Positions 52,740 through 61,466 of a stretch of 64,000 nucleotides of DNA are shown here, piece after piece. Source of the DNA: Leptospira wolffii serovar Khorat str. Khorat-H2 (lineage in GTDB: Bacteria; Spirochaetota; Leptospiria; Leptospirales; Leptospiraceae); contig NZ_AKWX02000004.1 of assembly GCF_000306115.2 (NCBI RefSeq), forward strand, positions 730,501 through 794,500, read 5' to 3'. A model generated the notes under the pieces. That model made no database searches. It saw nothing but the letters and a program-made list of their open reading frames with translations, and was not told the origin of the DNA. The number at the start of each line of letters is the position of its first letter. Position 1 is the stretch's first letter. The translations under genes and the position numbers were made by a program.

Positions 52740-53339
52740 TTACCGTTTCATTTTCAATAGTAACGTCAATTTATCGAAGGATTCTCCCCAACCGACCGTC
52801 ATCACAGGCCGGAGTCCCAGGAAAGTTTGGCGCTCTTTTTCCGTAGCCTCCCCGAATACTTCCCATTTCACGGACACTCTCGTTTTCTTAGGGCCTTCGC
52901 TAATAAAACTCACCATGGTCAATACCATATCCGGATAATCCGGAGCGAAAGGAAGCTTGGTTAGTTTCCCTTCCTTGTCGCAAAAATTCTGAGTATAGAC
53001 CAAAAGATCGTTCGGATGAATCTTTTTGTAATTCAATTTTCCGTATTTTGTCTGTCCGTCCGAAGTAGTCATAGACCATTGGGAACTCTCCCCTTCTTTC
53101 ACTCCGACTTTCATAAAATACATACTGGCTCCTTTCGGGCCGAGCCATTTGGAGAAACGATCCGGTCGGATCCACATATCGAATACCGTTTTGGCATCCG
53201 CATCGAAAGATCTTTCGATCCTAAAAATCTCATCCTCTCCGGCCTCGTTAGAGACGGATCCTTTCGAAGTCGCACACCCTAAAAATAGAATGATATTTAA
53301 GGTCACTATCCATTTTAAGAATTTTTTATATCCAACCAT
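52740..53339 (-). CDS. AHSA1/SRPBCC domain lipoprotein
   Basis: 199 residues. A signal peptide with lipobox LFLGC (Cys22) precedes a domain of the AHSA1/SRPBCC type (about 40-190): IERSFDADAKTVFDMWI, WLGPKGASM, WSMTTSDGQTKYGKL and the final GWGESFDKLTLLLKM. This domain normally occurs in cytoplasmic proteins, so a lipidated export form is unusual. It sits between an ordinary cytoplasmic SRPBCC gene and a methyltransferase gene, and probably arose from a copy of the cytoplasmic protein that gained a signal peptide. Ligand unknown. Confidence 0.85.
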   Translation of the reverse strand: MVGYKKFLKWIVTLNIILFLGCATSKGSVSNEAGEDEIFRIERSFDADAKTVFDMWIRPDRFSKWLGPKGASMYFMKVGVKEGESSQWSMTTSDGQTKYGKLNYKKIHPNDLLVYTQNFCDKEGKLTKLPFAPDYPDMVLTMVSFISEGPKKTRVSVKWEVFGEATEKERQTFLGLRPVMTVGWGESFDKLTLLLKMKR

Positions 53340-53386
53340 TTTTCCCTCTAGTTTTTTTGTAAGAACCTAAAACTCCACGATCCGTC

Positions 53387-53869
53387 TTACCTAATCTTTT
53401 CCAGATACTTGGCCAAGTTGCCCATGTGTTGCTTACCGCCCTCGATCGCTCCGTATTTTTCGTTGACCCTCTCCAGCTCTTCCTTGCTAGGGAAGATTTG
53501 TTCCATGATACAATTGGTTCCCTCTCCTGATTTCTCGAATAGAATTCTGGATTGAAAATGTACATCCTGAGTTCCTTCTCCGTCGCCTAGATGTTCATAA
53601 AGAATGGAATCGGGTTTTCGAATTTCCGTAAACTGGATCTTGTTTTTATAATCATGTCCGTCGGGTCCGTGCATGATGAAATCCCAAATTCCTCCGTCCG
53701 AAAAATCGAAACTCTTCGTTGTCACGGTGAAACCGTCCGGCCCCCACCATTCGGAAAGATGTTCCGCAGTGGACCATACCTCGAAAGCGAGATCGACGGG
53801 TACGTCGAAGTATCTTTTATAAATGACCTTATTTCCTTCTATGATCGTTTCCACGTTATTTCCTATCAC
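53387..53869 (-). CDS. SRPBCC (AHSA1-like) protein
   Basis: 160 residues. The family core is clear: [38 protein letters not shown] in part, [13 protein letters not shown] and the last [16 protein letters not shown]. These proteins are typically encoded behind ArsR-type repressors, as here: its start lies 14 bp inside the end of the ArsR gene. They act as ligand-binding or stress-related proteins. It has no signal peptide, in contrast to the next gene downstream. Confidence 0.92.
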   Translation of the reverse strand: MIGNNVETIIEGNKVIYKRYFDVPVDLAFEVWSTAEHLSEWWGPDGFTVTTKSFDFSDGGIWDFIMHGPDGHDYKNKIQFTEIRKPDSILYEHLGDGEGTQDVHFQSRILFEKSGEGTNCIMEQIFPSKEELERVNEKYGAIEGGKQHMGNLAKYLEKIR

Positions 53870-54185
53870 GAGCTCTCTCCTTCTTTATCTTTAATAGATA
53901 TCTTTCCAGTTTATCCAATCTCTTATTCCAAAGATTTACGATATCGGTTAACCAATCTTCCAATTCGCCTATCCCCGAAGCGTCCAGACTATAGATACGC
54001 ATCTGCGCATCCTTCTTCATCCGGAGGACCTTAGCTTCTTTGAGTATTTTTAAATGCTGGGATATCGCCGGAGGACTCATTGTGAAATTTTTACCTATCT
54101 CCGAGGCATTGAGTTCTCCGTTCATCGCGACCAATTTCACAATTTCCCTTCTTGTATCGTCCGCAAGCGCTGCAAAAGCATTCAT
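53856..54185 (-). CDS. ArsR/SmtB-family transcriptional repressor
   Basis: 109 residues. The winged helix starts [20 protein letters not shown] and carries the recognition helix region [20 protein letters not shown]. No ELCVCDL-type metal motif or cysteine is present, so it is not a classic metal sensor. This subgroup is usually fused in operons to SRPBCC genes, as here. Three TTAATTAA repeats at exact 16-bp steps lie just upstream and are probable operators. The first gene of the ArsR-SRPBCC-lipoprotein group. Confidence 0.93.
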   Translation of the reverse strand: MNAFAALADDTRREIVKLVAMNGELNASEIGKNFTMSPPAISQHLKILKEAKVLRMKKDAQMRIYSLDASGIGELEDWLTDIVNLWNKRLDKLERYLLKIKKERARDRK

Positions 54186-54207
54186 ATACCTATATTTAAG
54201 AATTTAT

Positions 54208-54247
54208 TTAATTAAGTCAAGTTTTAATTAAAGTATTACTTAATTAA
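54208..54247. promoter_or_regulatory. Three TTAATTAA repeats at 16-bp intervals
   Basis: TTAATTAA at 54208, 54224 and 54240, each 16 bp after the last. The outer copies extend to the inverted pair TTAATTAAGT and ACTTAATTAA. They lie 23-62 bp upstream of the ArsR start, where the promoter should be. Confidence 0.55.
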
Positions 54248-54279
54248 AAGCAAAAAAAGAAGAATAGAACCTCCTTTCT

Positions 54280-54372
54280 GCGGCAGGGATGCAAAGGGCG
54301 AAGTCCGGGCTTTGCCCGGATGAGCGGTAGCGAACCCGTAGCAGCCCGGCTCGAGCGAATGCGAGAGGCCGC
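54280..54372. repeat. GC-rich structured intergenic element
   Basis: About 93 bp, closed by GCGGC (54280-54284) and GCCGC (54368-54372). Inside are the hairpins TCCGGGC-TTT-GCCCGGA (54304-54320) and CTCGAGCGAATGCGAG. Its composition stands out against the A/T-rich surroundings. I suspect a dispersed repeat, but only one copy is in this window. Confidence 0.5.
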
Positions 54373-54377
54373 CCCAA

Positions 54378-54409
54378 AATAAAAAAGGCGCCGATTTCTC
54401 GACGCCTTT
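54378..54409 (-). terminator. Intrinsic terminator of the acyl-CoA dehydrogenase gene
   Basis: On the minus strand AAAGGCG, a 12-base loop, CGCCTTT and a run of T residues. It lies about 33 bp after the stop. Confidence 0.8.
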
Positions 54410-54441
54410 CTCTGGAAGTTTTTCCGTTATTAAGAAGATTC

Positions 54442-55605
54442 TTATTTTGCGGAAGCAGCCTCGCGGATCACATAAGCGGCGATCTCGTTCTTCTGGATCT
54501 GAGTGGTTCCTTCGAAGATACAAAGAATTTTCGCGTCTCTCATGAGCTTTTCCACAGGATACTCTTTGGTGTATCCGTATCCACCGTAGATTTGTACCGC
54601 GTCGGTAGCCGCTTTCATTGCGGTCTCGGAGCAGTATGCTTTGGCGATTGCGGAATACTTAGGTAGACGAGGATCCTCGGCGTCGGACATGCGTGCGGAA
54701 AGGTAGCAGATCTGACGAGCAGTCTCCACTCCGATGGACATGTCTGCCAGCATGTGCTGAACCGCTTGGAAGCTGGAGATCTTGGATCCGAACTGCTCTC
54801 TTTGGCGAGCGTATTTGGATGCGTGATCCAGAGCCGCTTGAGCCACACCCACTCCCATCGCCGCAACGTATGGACGGGATGCGTTCAGTGTTTGGAGTGC
54901 ATAGATGAATCCGAGGTTTTCTTTCCCGATCATGTTCGCTTCTTCTACAGCGCAGTCTTCGAAGATGATCTGGCGAGTATCGGATGCACGAATTCCCAGT
55001 TTATCTTCTTTTTTACCTACGATTAGGCCAGGGGTGTCTCTTTTTACGTAGAAGCAGGAAACTCCGCGAGTTCCACGGCCTTTGTCGGTATACGCAAATA
55101 CTGTATAAGCTCCCGCGCTACCGCCTCCGGTAATCCATTGCTTGGTTCCGTTGATCACCCATTTGTCGCCTTTTTTAACCGCGGTGGTGCTCATTCCCGG
55201 AACGTCGGAACCGGCTCCCGGCTCGGAAAGACAGAAGGAAACTCCGTATTCTCCGTCGATGACAGGTTGGAGCCATTTTTTCTTTTGCTCGTGGCTTGCA
55301 CCCTTCATGATCGGTAGAATTCCCAGTCCGGTATATCCGAAGCAAAGGCTGATTCCGAGGCATCCTCTGGAAAGCTCTTCGGTGACCAAGCACTGCTCTA
55401 CGGAACCGAGTCCCCATCCGCCGTATTCTTCGGGGATAGTGAGGCCATTCACCCCAAGTTCGGTTCTCATTCTATTGATAAGTTCTTCTGGATGCTTGTT
55501 TTCTTCGTCCCAGTGGATGGCAACTTCGTGGGTGATCTCCTTCTTTACGAAGTTTCTGATCGTGTCCCTAATCTCGATCTGTTGCTCAGTCAGTTCCTGA
55601 TACAT
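54442..55605 (-). CDS. Acyl-CoA dehydrogenase
   Basis: 387 residues. Motifs are LTIPEEYGGWGLG, FCLSEPGAGSDVPGM for the FAD/substrate site, NGTKQWITGG, REQFGSKISSFQAVQ and QIYGGYGYTKEYPVEKLMRDAK in part. IFEGTTQIQ carries the catalytic glutamate region used by short-chain dehydrogenases. The enzyme makes the trans-2-enoyl-CoA with electrons passed to electron-transfer flavoprotein in beta-oxidation, which Leptospira uses for energy. The chain length is not predictable. SD AAGAAGGGA precedes ATG 55605. Single-gene transcription is suggested by the terminator. Confidence 0.95.
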   Translation of the reverse strand: MYQELTEQQIEIRDTIRNFVKKEITHEVAIHWDEENKHPEELINRMRTELGVNGLTIPEEYGGWGLGSVEQCLVTEELSRGCLGISLCFGYTGLGILPIMKGASHEQKKKWLQPVIDGEYGVSFCLSEPGAGSDVPGMSTTAVKKGDKWVINGTKQWITGGGSAGAYTVFAYTDKGRGTRGVSCFYVKRDTPGLIVGKKEDKLGIRASDTRQIIFEDCAVEEANMIGKENLGFIYALQTLNASRPYVAAMGVGVAQAALDHASKYARQREQFGSKISSFQAVQHMLADMSIGVETARQICYLSARMSDAEDPRLPKYSAIAKAYCSETAMKAATDAVQIYGGYGYTKEYPVEKLMRDAKILCIFEGTTQIQKNEIAAYVIREAASAK

Positions 55606-55762
55606 TTGTTCCCTTCTTGCGAGAGTTTCTGGTCCTAATTTTTCGCCGGGGTCGATTCCATCAAGAAAAACATGGCTGATTAAACGCCGATTTTGGCCCT
55701 AATGGGACAGAATTCGGGGAAATATCAAATTTTTAGGTCGGTTTGGCGATTTAAAAGCTTAT

Positions 55763-55788
55763 AAAAAACAGAACGTTCGTTCTGTTTT
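55763..55788 (-). terminator. Terminator or operator: AACAGAACG palindrome
   Basis: AACAGAACG (55767-55775) and CGTTCTGTT (55778-55786), two bases apart. On the minus strand the hairpin is followed by a T-run, just after the lipoprotein stop, so I prefer a terminator. The sequence also looks like a TetR operator for the dehydrogenase gene. Confidence 0.6.
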
Positions 55789-55799
55789 ACTAAGAGAAC

Positions 55800-56561
55800 T
55801 CACTCCAAACCTTCGAAAGAGAGCTTGGCTACATCCGTTTTGAGCACCGTCTTTTTTTCTATTTTTTGAACCGGAACCCGGAGTTCCAATCTATGCAATC
55901 TGGATTTCACCACGAATTGGAGAGTGTTTGCCTTGGTTTCCATCTCGATTTCGTGTTCATTTTGAGCGACTAACTTACCCTCCAGGATGGATCCGTCCTT
56001 TAAATGGGCACGATCCACTAAACCCGCTTTTTCATCCAATAGCTTCGCTTCTAAGAATAAATTCTCCGAATCGAATCCCACGAGTTTGCTTGTAAAACTT
56101 TCTCCCGTGACCAATTGCACCGTCACCTTTCCGGTCATAGCGATTCGATATAGCTTTTGATCGATGCTTTCCTTGTTCTCGTTCCAATGGTTTGCATACA
56201 AACCTTCTTCACAAAACTCCACGAGGAAGGTTCGCTTAGTAACCGCAAGTAACCAACCGAGAAGAATGGTCACAGTATAATCGTGCCATTGTGCCGTCTC
56301 GGTTATACGGGATGTCTGTCCGGCCGGAGGCTCCGGAAAGGAAGAATTTAAGAATCGGATCGGAACCAGGCCTCCCAAAAAAGCCCAATAAGATTGGCTG
56401 GATTGCAACTTACAAGAATTCGAGGATTCGGCTGCCAATATGATCCGATGTTCGGGATTACTGCTAATCCGCTTATCGATTGTACAGAAATTGAGCAGAC
56501 AAAGTAGAGCGGAGCATGCCGAGATTCGGATCATTTTTTTGTGTATACTCGTTAAATCCAT
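55800..56561 (-). CDS. CTIDKRI-type lipoprotein with two LSm-like segments
   Basis: 253 residues. The signal region ends in the lipobox LLNFC (Cys26), and the mature chain begins CTIDKRI, as in 3846-4541 (CTLDKRI). Both proteins next have a membrane-near aromatic part (YWAFLGGLVPIRFLNSSFPEPP in part), and both end with small beta-barrel-like segments; here there are two, GESFTSKLVGFDSENLFLEA and DGSILEGKLVAQNEHEIEME. The function is unknown. A terminator-like palindrome follows the stop. ATG 56561 has only a weak AGG upstream and ATG 56534 is an alternative. Confidence 0.75.
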   Translation of the reverse strand: MDLTSIHKKMIRISACSALLCLLNFCTIDKRISSNPEHRIILAAESSNSCKLQSSQSYWAFLGGLVPIRFLNSSFPEPPAGQTSRITETAQWHDYTVTILLGWLLAVTKRTFLVEFCEEGLYANHWNENKESIDQKLYRIAMTGKVTVQLVTGESFTSKLVGFDSENLFLEAKLLDEKAGLVDRAHLKDGSILEGKLVAQNEHEIEMETKANTLQFVVKSRLHRLELRVPVQKIEKKTVLKTDVAKLSFEGLE

Positions 56562-56824
56562 CGCCTGGTACCTATTTCACTTCGATCGTTTCGCAAGCCC
56601 CTAATTTAAGGATAAGAACATGTTCTCCGATTAAGAATTCGTATTGGTAAGAATTGGAGTGGCCCATACGTTATGCCCAGTAGTTTTTTATAAACTTTAT
56701 TTTTTTAATTTATTAACCGCTTGCCTTTTCCCGCACTTGCACCTTACAATCTATAACCGGTTTATCCCTTTCCAAACCTCCGAAAGCTCGCGGTTATAAC
56801 GGGATATTCTAAAGTTACGATTAA

Positions 56825-58312
56825 ATGAAAATTAAGCAAACTCAAAGTCTATCCGCTGATATCTTCCTTTTCAGGAAAATCGTTTGGAAACGTACTGCCT
56901 CCATTCGACCTTTCTTAATCGTACTCCTTTTTACTCTTTTCTTCCAAAATTGTTTTCTGAATCCCATCTTTAAACCTTTTGTCTTTCCCGAAAAGGAAGC
57001 CCAAAATTTCTCGTTTCTATCCGCCTTATTCGGGGGAGGCGGAAGTAACCACCAAGGCGGATCCGGTGTGACTCCGGTGATCCCCGCAGGCGGCCCTCTT
57101 CCGGGAGGAGGAGGAAGCGTCGGCGCTACGTCCGGAGGCTATTCTTCCCAATCTGGTGCCACCGTAAATCTTTCATGGGCTGCCGCTTCGGACGATGTAA
57201 CCGCAGCGGACAGTTTGGTATACCAAGTCTATTATTCCACGAACTCCCAAGACATTTATGTAAACACTGCGGAAGCTCTTACCTCCGGCGGAGCCTCCGC
57301 TTACGGAGAGCCCGGCGCTAATATGACGAGCGCTTCGATCAGCGGATTGGCTGCGAGTACGACGTATTATTTTAATATTTTGGTGAGAGACCAGGACCAG
57401 ACTGCATCTATTTATAACGGAAGAAGTATTCTAACGGAAGGACCGGACACCGTCCAACCTGTCCCGGGCAATAACGGCGCATTTACCGCAGTCGTAGGCT
57501 CCCCGTTCGTCAACAAGTATCCGGTGACTCTGACTTGGACCGCCGCTACGGATAACGTGACCTCCCAAGCGAATCTGGTGTATGAAATATATTACGATAT
57601 AGACAATAATAATAATTTCGGGAACATCGCATCGATCCGAGCGAACGGAGTCCAGGCGATGGCTCCAACGGCAAATGTGACCCAGTATACGGTATACAAC
57701 CTTTCCGCAAATGCAATGTATATGTTCGTGATTCTTGTCAGCGACGAAGCGGGCAACACATGGCTCTATAACAATTCATGGCTTAATTATGCGAGAACTC
57801 CTTATGCCAGCTTTATTTTCGATTCTTTAGTAACGGTGAGAGGGGATATAGGAAACAATAGAGCTGCGGCGAATAGTGCATGCATCAGTCGCAAAAATGC
57901 GATGAACAAGATCGCGTATCCTTGGAAATCTTTATGCAATACCATGTCCTTGATCTCCTTGCCGGACGGAACCTGGCTCAACAGTTATATCTCAGGCGCG
58001 CAACAAACTCCCGGCTCCCCGATCTTAGGTACGGAAGGTCTTATAATCGCAAATAATATGACCGAACTACTTTTCGGTAATCTGCAGAATACCATTCGTA
58101 GCGCTCTTCCGGAATACAGTAGCATCAACGGTTGGTGGAGTTTTTCCGACGCGAACGGCCATTATTCCCTTTCCAATTGCCTCGGTGGAACTTCGAACTT
58201 TCCCTCAGACCTGGGAACATACGGAGATCCGGATTCTACCGACTACAATTGGTTTTCTTTAACCGACGGAAACTGCGATATCCCGAGAGCCATTCTTTGC
58301 ATCTGCCTCTGA
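56825..58312 (+). CDS. Large lipoprotein with fibronectin-III-like repeats and cysteine-rich C-terminus
   Basis: 495 residues. A long N-terminal signal region ends in the lipobox FFQNC (Cys43). A glycine-rich linker follows, then two fibronectin-type-III-like repeats (about 110-205 and 225-325): TVNLSWAAASDDVTAADSLVYQVYY in part and PVTLTWTAATDNVTSQANLVYEIYY in part. The C-terminal 165 residues have about five cysteines and the ending CDIPRAILCICL, as in Leptospira DUF1554 proteins. Such lectin-like domains are thought to bind surface sugars or host matrix. It is probably surface exposed. A 262-bp A/T-rich leader precedes the gene. Confidence 0.82.
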   Translation: MKIKQTQSLSADIFLFRKIVWKRTASIRPFLIVLLFTLFFQNCFLNPIFKPFVFPEKEAQNFSFLSALFGGGGSNHQGGSGVTPVIPAGGPLPGGGGSVGATSGGYSSQSGATVNLSWAAASDDVTAADSLVYQVYYSTNSQDIYVNTAEALTSGGASAYGEPGANMTSASISGLAASTTYYFNILVRDQDQTASIYNGRSILTEGPDTVQPVPGNNGAFTAVVGSPFVNKYPVTLTWTAATDNVTSQANLVYEIYYDIDNNNNFGNIASIRANGVQAMAPTANVTQYTVYNLSANAMYMFVILVSDEAGNTWLYNNSWLNYARTPYASFIFDSLVTVRGDIGNNRAAANSACISRKNAMNKIAYPWKSLCNTMSLISLPDGTWLNSYISGAQQTPGSPILGTEGLIIANNMTELLFGNLQNTIRSALPEYSSINGWWSFSDANGHYSLSNCLGGTSNFPSDLGTYGDPDSTDYNWFSLTDGNCDIPRAILCICL

Positions 58313-58371
58313 GAAGAATGGACAGAGAAACGTAAGTTTCGAATCTCGGCCGTTAGGAGTATTCTATTTTT

Positions 58372-59298
58372 TTAACGTAAGCTTTGGTGTCCCGGATGCA
58401 CTTGGATTTTTGGATATTTTGCGGCGATATTCTTTAGTAAATCGAAGCTTTCCCTGTTAGCTTCCAGATCCTTGGAGAATTCTCCCGGAGTCACGTTATT
58501 CTCCCATCCCCATTTCGTGTGGCAGGAATCTCCCAATAGCAAATGGGTTCCGGAAACGGATTTTACGAGAAACGCCAAGCTTCCCACCGTATGGCCGGGA
58601 ACATGGATCACATACAAAGATTGGTCTCCGAAGAAATCCAGAACCTTGGTCTTAGATCCGTCCTTGGTTTGGAATTCCAGACTGGAGATCGCAGGATTCT
58701 CCCCTAGGATTCGATCCGTAGATCCCTGGACGAACAGATTGATAAATCTCTTGTCCGCCGATTCTCCCGGTCCGGTGATGATGGGAGTTCCTACAGGAAG
58801 ATCGGGGGTTCCGAAAATATGATCCATGTGCATATGAGTTAGAAAGACTCCTTCCAACTTTTTAGGATCTTTCTCCCTCCATTCCCGGATGGTTTTATGA
58901 ATCACGAGTTCTTTTACGTTCATCTGAGAAACTACGAAACCGGGAAGAGGCCATTCCGCCGTGTCCTTGCGAAAGACGGCAGACATTCCAGTATCCACGA
59001 TATAACGTCCGAATTTAGGATGATCGATCACATAGAAATAAATCTGTATGGGCTCTTTGCCCGGATGGATTCCCGCTGCGATGGCTTTCGGATCCTTTAG
59101 GTCTATGAGTCCTTTTCGATCCACGAACCAATCCGCTGCCGCGATTTTCTGGAATACGATCGGTCCCTTTTCGGAGGGATTGAGATTGGAAAGATCCGAA
59201 GAAGTTCCCTTGGAAAGAGAAGATGATCGGTGAGAAGTGACCGCGCAGGCGCTCAAAGTAAGAAGAAGTGTAAGTATGAGTAAAATCTTTTGTTTCAC
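58372..59298 (-). CDS. MBL-fold metallo-hydrolase lipoprotein
   Basis: 308 residues. The signal ends in the lipobox LSAC (Cys18). Metal ligands are in [12 protein letters not shown] (HxHxDH), in [16 protein letters not shown] and [13 protein letters not shown], and in VHPGHQ near the end. The general pattern is of AHL-lactonase-like members of the superfamily that cleave ester or lactone bonds. Its substrate is unknown. A predicted outer- or inner-membrane location for this fold is uncommon but known. A structured segment lies 120-180 bp upstream. Confidence 0.9.
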   Translation of the reverse strand: MKQKILLILTLLLTLSACAVTSHRSSSLSKGTSSDLSNLNPSEKGPIVFQKIAAADWFVDRKGLIDLKDPKAIAAGIHPGKEPIQIYFYVIDHPKFGRYIVDTGMSAVFRKDTAEWPLPGFVVSQMNVKELVIHKTIREWREKDPKKLEGVFLTHMHMDHIFGTPDLPVGTPIITGPGESADKRFINLFVQGSTDRILGENPAISSLEFQTKDGSKTKVLDFFGDQSLYVIHVPGHTVGSLAFLVKSVSGTHLLLGDSCHTKWGWENNVTPGEFSKDLEANRESFDLLKNIAAKYPKIQVHPGHQSLR

Positions 59299-59417
59299 GG
59301 TTAATAGACCTGGATTTAGATTCTAGGTTCGAAATGTTTTTGGAAAGGAATTTACGATTGGGACCGGGAGAATTTTGGAATATCGTAATCCGATATTCCT
59401 TAGTCATCGAGGGCCTC

Positions 59418-59477
59418 GGCTGTTTCGGAAAACTCCCCACCCTTTTTTGGGTGGTACCCGAGCCGGCCGAAAAAGCC
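59418..59477 (-). ncRNA. Possible structured leader of the MBL gene
   Basis: GGCTGTTTCGG (59418-59428) pairs with CCGAAAAAGCC (59467-59477) with one mismatch in 11, and an inner hairpin CCACCC-T6-GGGTGG sits between. It lies 120-180 bp upstream of the MBL gene. It matches no riboswitch I know. Confidence 0.35.
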
Positions 59478-59630
59478 TGTATCATAGATCCGGATTTCTT
59501 TCCACTCTAAAATTTGGGGCGGAATTTTGTAGGAACTCTTTAGCAATTCATTAAAAGTAATATAGAATTGCATAAATTCCGCTTAATAAGCATTACCAGG
59601 AGCTACTTCGAAGAAGCGATTCGCATCGAG

Positions 59631-59661
59631 AAAAGCAAAACGACTCTCATACAAGAGCCGC
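59631..59661 (-). terminator. Terminator of the CaiB-type gene
   Basis: On the minus strand GCGGCTCT, loop TGTATG, AGAGTCGT followed by a T-rich tail. The stem has two G-T pairs. It starts 9 bp after the stop. Confidence 0.6.
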
Positions 59662-59669
59662 TTTCCCAC

Positions 59670-60842
59670 TTAAATCACTTTATCTTTTTTTAATTCCTCT
59701 ATATCGGAATCGGAATATCCGAGGGACTTCAGAATTTCCTCATTATGCTCGCCGTGAGCGGGAGGGTCTGTCCTATAAGTCACCTTGCTTTCCGAGAACG
59801 GAAAAGGAGATCCGAACTGGATATAATCCCCGTATTCCGGATGCTTGCGATCCAGGATCATCCCCTTTTCTCTCATCACAGGATCCTGGGAAACCTCTTC
59901 CAGAGTCTTTACGGGAGTGAGGCAAGAATCCGGATTCTGAAAGATCGGTCCTAGATCGGCCAGGGTCTTGGAGGCAAAGTAATCCGTTAGTATTTTTTTC
60001 CACTCCGGAAAATGCTCTTCGTCTATCGGGACATTCGTGAGATGAGAATCCAATCCGGACTGTCTTAAGAATGTTTTAAAGAACATCTCCTCCAAGGCTC
60101 CAAGCGCCACCCAACGTCCCTCTTTTGTCCTATAAGTGGAATAATTCGGAAGTTTTCCGGAAAGCAGCTCGTTTCCTCCCTCCGGGCTTTTACCGGTCGC
60201 GGAATAAATTCCACCATACAAAGAGATGAATTGCAAAGAAGCCTCCATCATGGAGATAGCGATTTTCTGTCCTTTGCCTGTCTTCTCCCTATAATAGAGC
60301 GCTGCGAGAATCGAAGAAAGAGCGGTTAACGTTCCACCGCCTATATCCGCGAGTTGAAATCCGGGAGCCTGGGGAGTCTTTCCTGTTTGAGAGAGAACTC
60401 CCGACAAGGAGAGATAATTCAGGTCATGGCCTGCAAAATCCCGATAGGCTCCGGAGTCACCGTATCCGTAGATTCCGCAATATATGAGTCGCGGGAATCT
60501 TTCCTTCAGATCCTCGTATCCCAAGCCCATCTTGGAAAGTCCGTCGGGTCGGAATCCTTCCAACAGAATGTCCGCATCTTCCAAGAGCTTGAACAGAATC
60601 TCTTTCGATTTTTCTCTCTTTAGATTGAGAGTAATCGCCTTCTTATTCCGATTCAACATAAGATATAGAGAAGGAGCCCCGTTGGCTTTCTTGAACATAA
60701 CCCTCGTCGCATCCATGGCTCTCGGATTTTCGATTTTTATGATTTCCGCTCCCATATCCCCCAGATACATGGAGCATAAAGGACCGGGTAAAAGTAAGCT
60801 GAGATCTACGACCTTTACACCGGAAAGTGGACCTTTGTTCAT
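59670..60842 (-). CDS. CaiB/BaiF family CoA transferase, AMACR-like
   Basis: 390 residues. Class III CoA-transferase features are VVDLSLLLPGPLCSMYLGDMGAEIIKIE in part, and GHDLNYLSLSGVLSQTGK, which has the histidine-aspartate arrangement of the alpha-methylacyl-CoA racemase branch rather than a formyl-CoA transferase. GRWVALGALEEMFFKTFL and the C-terminal DPVMREKGMI follow. It may epimerise 2-methylacyl-CoA esters so branched fatty acids can enter beta-oxidation, in line with the acyl-CoA dehydrogenase nearby. It stands alone. Confidence 0.9.
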   Translation of the reverse strand: MNKGPLSGVKVVDLSLLLPGPLCSMYLGDMGAEIIKIENPRAMDATRVMFKKANGAPSLYLMLNRNKKAITLNLKREKSKEILFKLLEDADILLEGFRPDGLSKMGLGYEDLKERFPRLIYCGIYGYGDSGAYRDFAGHDLNYLSLSGVLSQTGKTPQAPGFQLADIGGGTLTALSSILAALYYREKTGKGQKIAISMMEASLQFISLYGGIYSATGKSPEGGNELLSGKLPNYSTYRTKEGRWVALGALEEMFFKTFLRQSGLDSHLTNVPIDEEHFPEWKKILTDYFASKTLADLGPIFQNPDSCLTPVKTLEEVSQDPVMREKGMILDRKHPEYGDYIQFGSPFPFSESKVTYRTDPPAHGEHNEEILKSLGYSDSDIEELKKDKVI

Positions 60843-60939
60843 TTTAAGAATCTTCCTGAGGATAAACTTCCGACCTATGTAGATCCGGAAGTAAGAAAGA
60901 AAAGCGATTTTTAAACGAAAAAGAACGGCGTTCGATTTC

Positions 60940-61317
60940 TTAATCGAACATTTCTCCGGCAGTCAACCATACACCGGCCATTATGAGAACGATACCCGTC
61001 CATTGGGACCAATTTAACTTTTCCTTAAAGAAGACCGCCGAAGCGAGTAGAACGATGATGAATCCAGCGGATGTGAAAAGCGGATAAGCCAAGGATAGCT
61101 TCAAGCCTTTGCCCAATACCCAGCGATAACCCAAGAGCGCGATTCCGAACGACGCGAGCCCTGCGAAAAATACTGGATGAAGAAAACTTTTGATCAGACC
61201 TTCCACCCCGGGAGTCGCATCCGTTTTGTCCCCCAACGAGCTTGCCTTAATTAGAATATTTGCCAGAGCGTTAAAAAAAAGCGCGGTAATGAAAACGAGA
61301 ACCACGGTCAGCTTCAT
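60940..61317 (-). CDS. Four-helix SMR/EamA-type transporter
   Basis: 125 residues with four transmembrane helices and no large loops, the size of small multidrug resistance proteins or EamA half-transporters. The first helix reads FITALFFNALANILIKAS, which has no acidic residue at the position of EmrE Glu14, so classic proton-drug exchange is doubtful. The closing helix LNWSQWTGIVLIMAGVWL fits the EamA superfamily, and ArnE-like flippases have similar size. It probably works as a dimer. Confidence 0.82.
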   Translation of the reverse strand: MKLTVVLVFITALFFNALANILIKASSLGDKTDATPGVEGLIKSFLHPVFFAGLASFGIALLGYRWVLGKGLKLSLAYPLFTSAGFIIVLLASAVFFKEKLNWSQWTGIVLIMAGVWLTAGEMFD

Positions 61318-61466
61318 TCGATCTCTCTCTACAGTTCGATTTTTGTTTTCTTGTAACCCGCCGACTTAAAGGTTGTATTATCCCTTATGCGGAAAAACGG
61401 GAGAACTCTCCCCGGATTCCAGTCCATCGAAAGCGAAGGGAATGAAATAGCAAGGTCAAATCGCGA

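Larger units (their letters stand above)
59299..59669. other. 371-bp gap with a structured segment and a terminator
   Basis: Between the MBL gene and the CaiB gene there is no convincing frame; a minus-strand frame reaching to 59485 overlaps the MBL gene and is out of frame with it. The gap holds an 11-bp stem-loop (59418-59477) and the CaiB terminator (59631-59661). The rest is A/T-rich. Confidence 0.6.
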
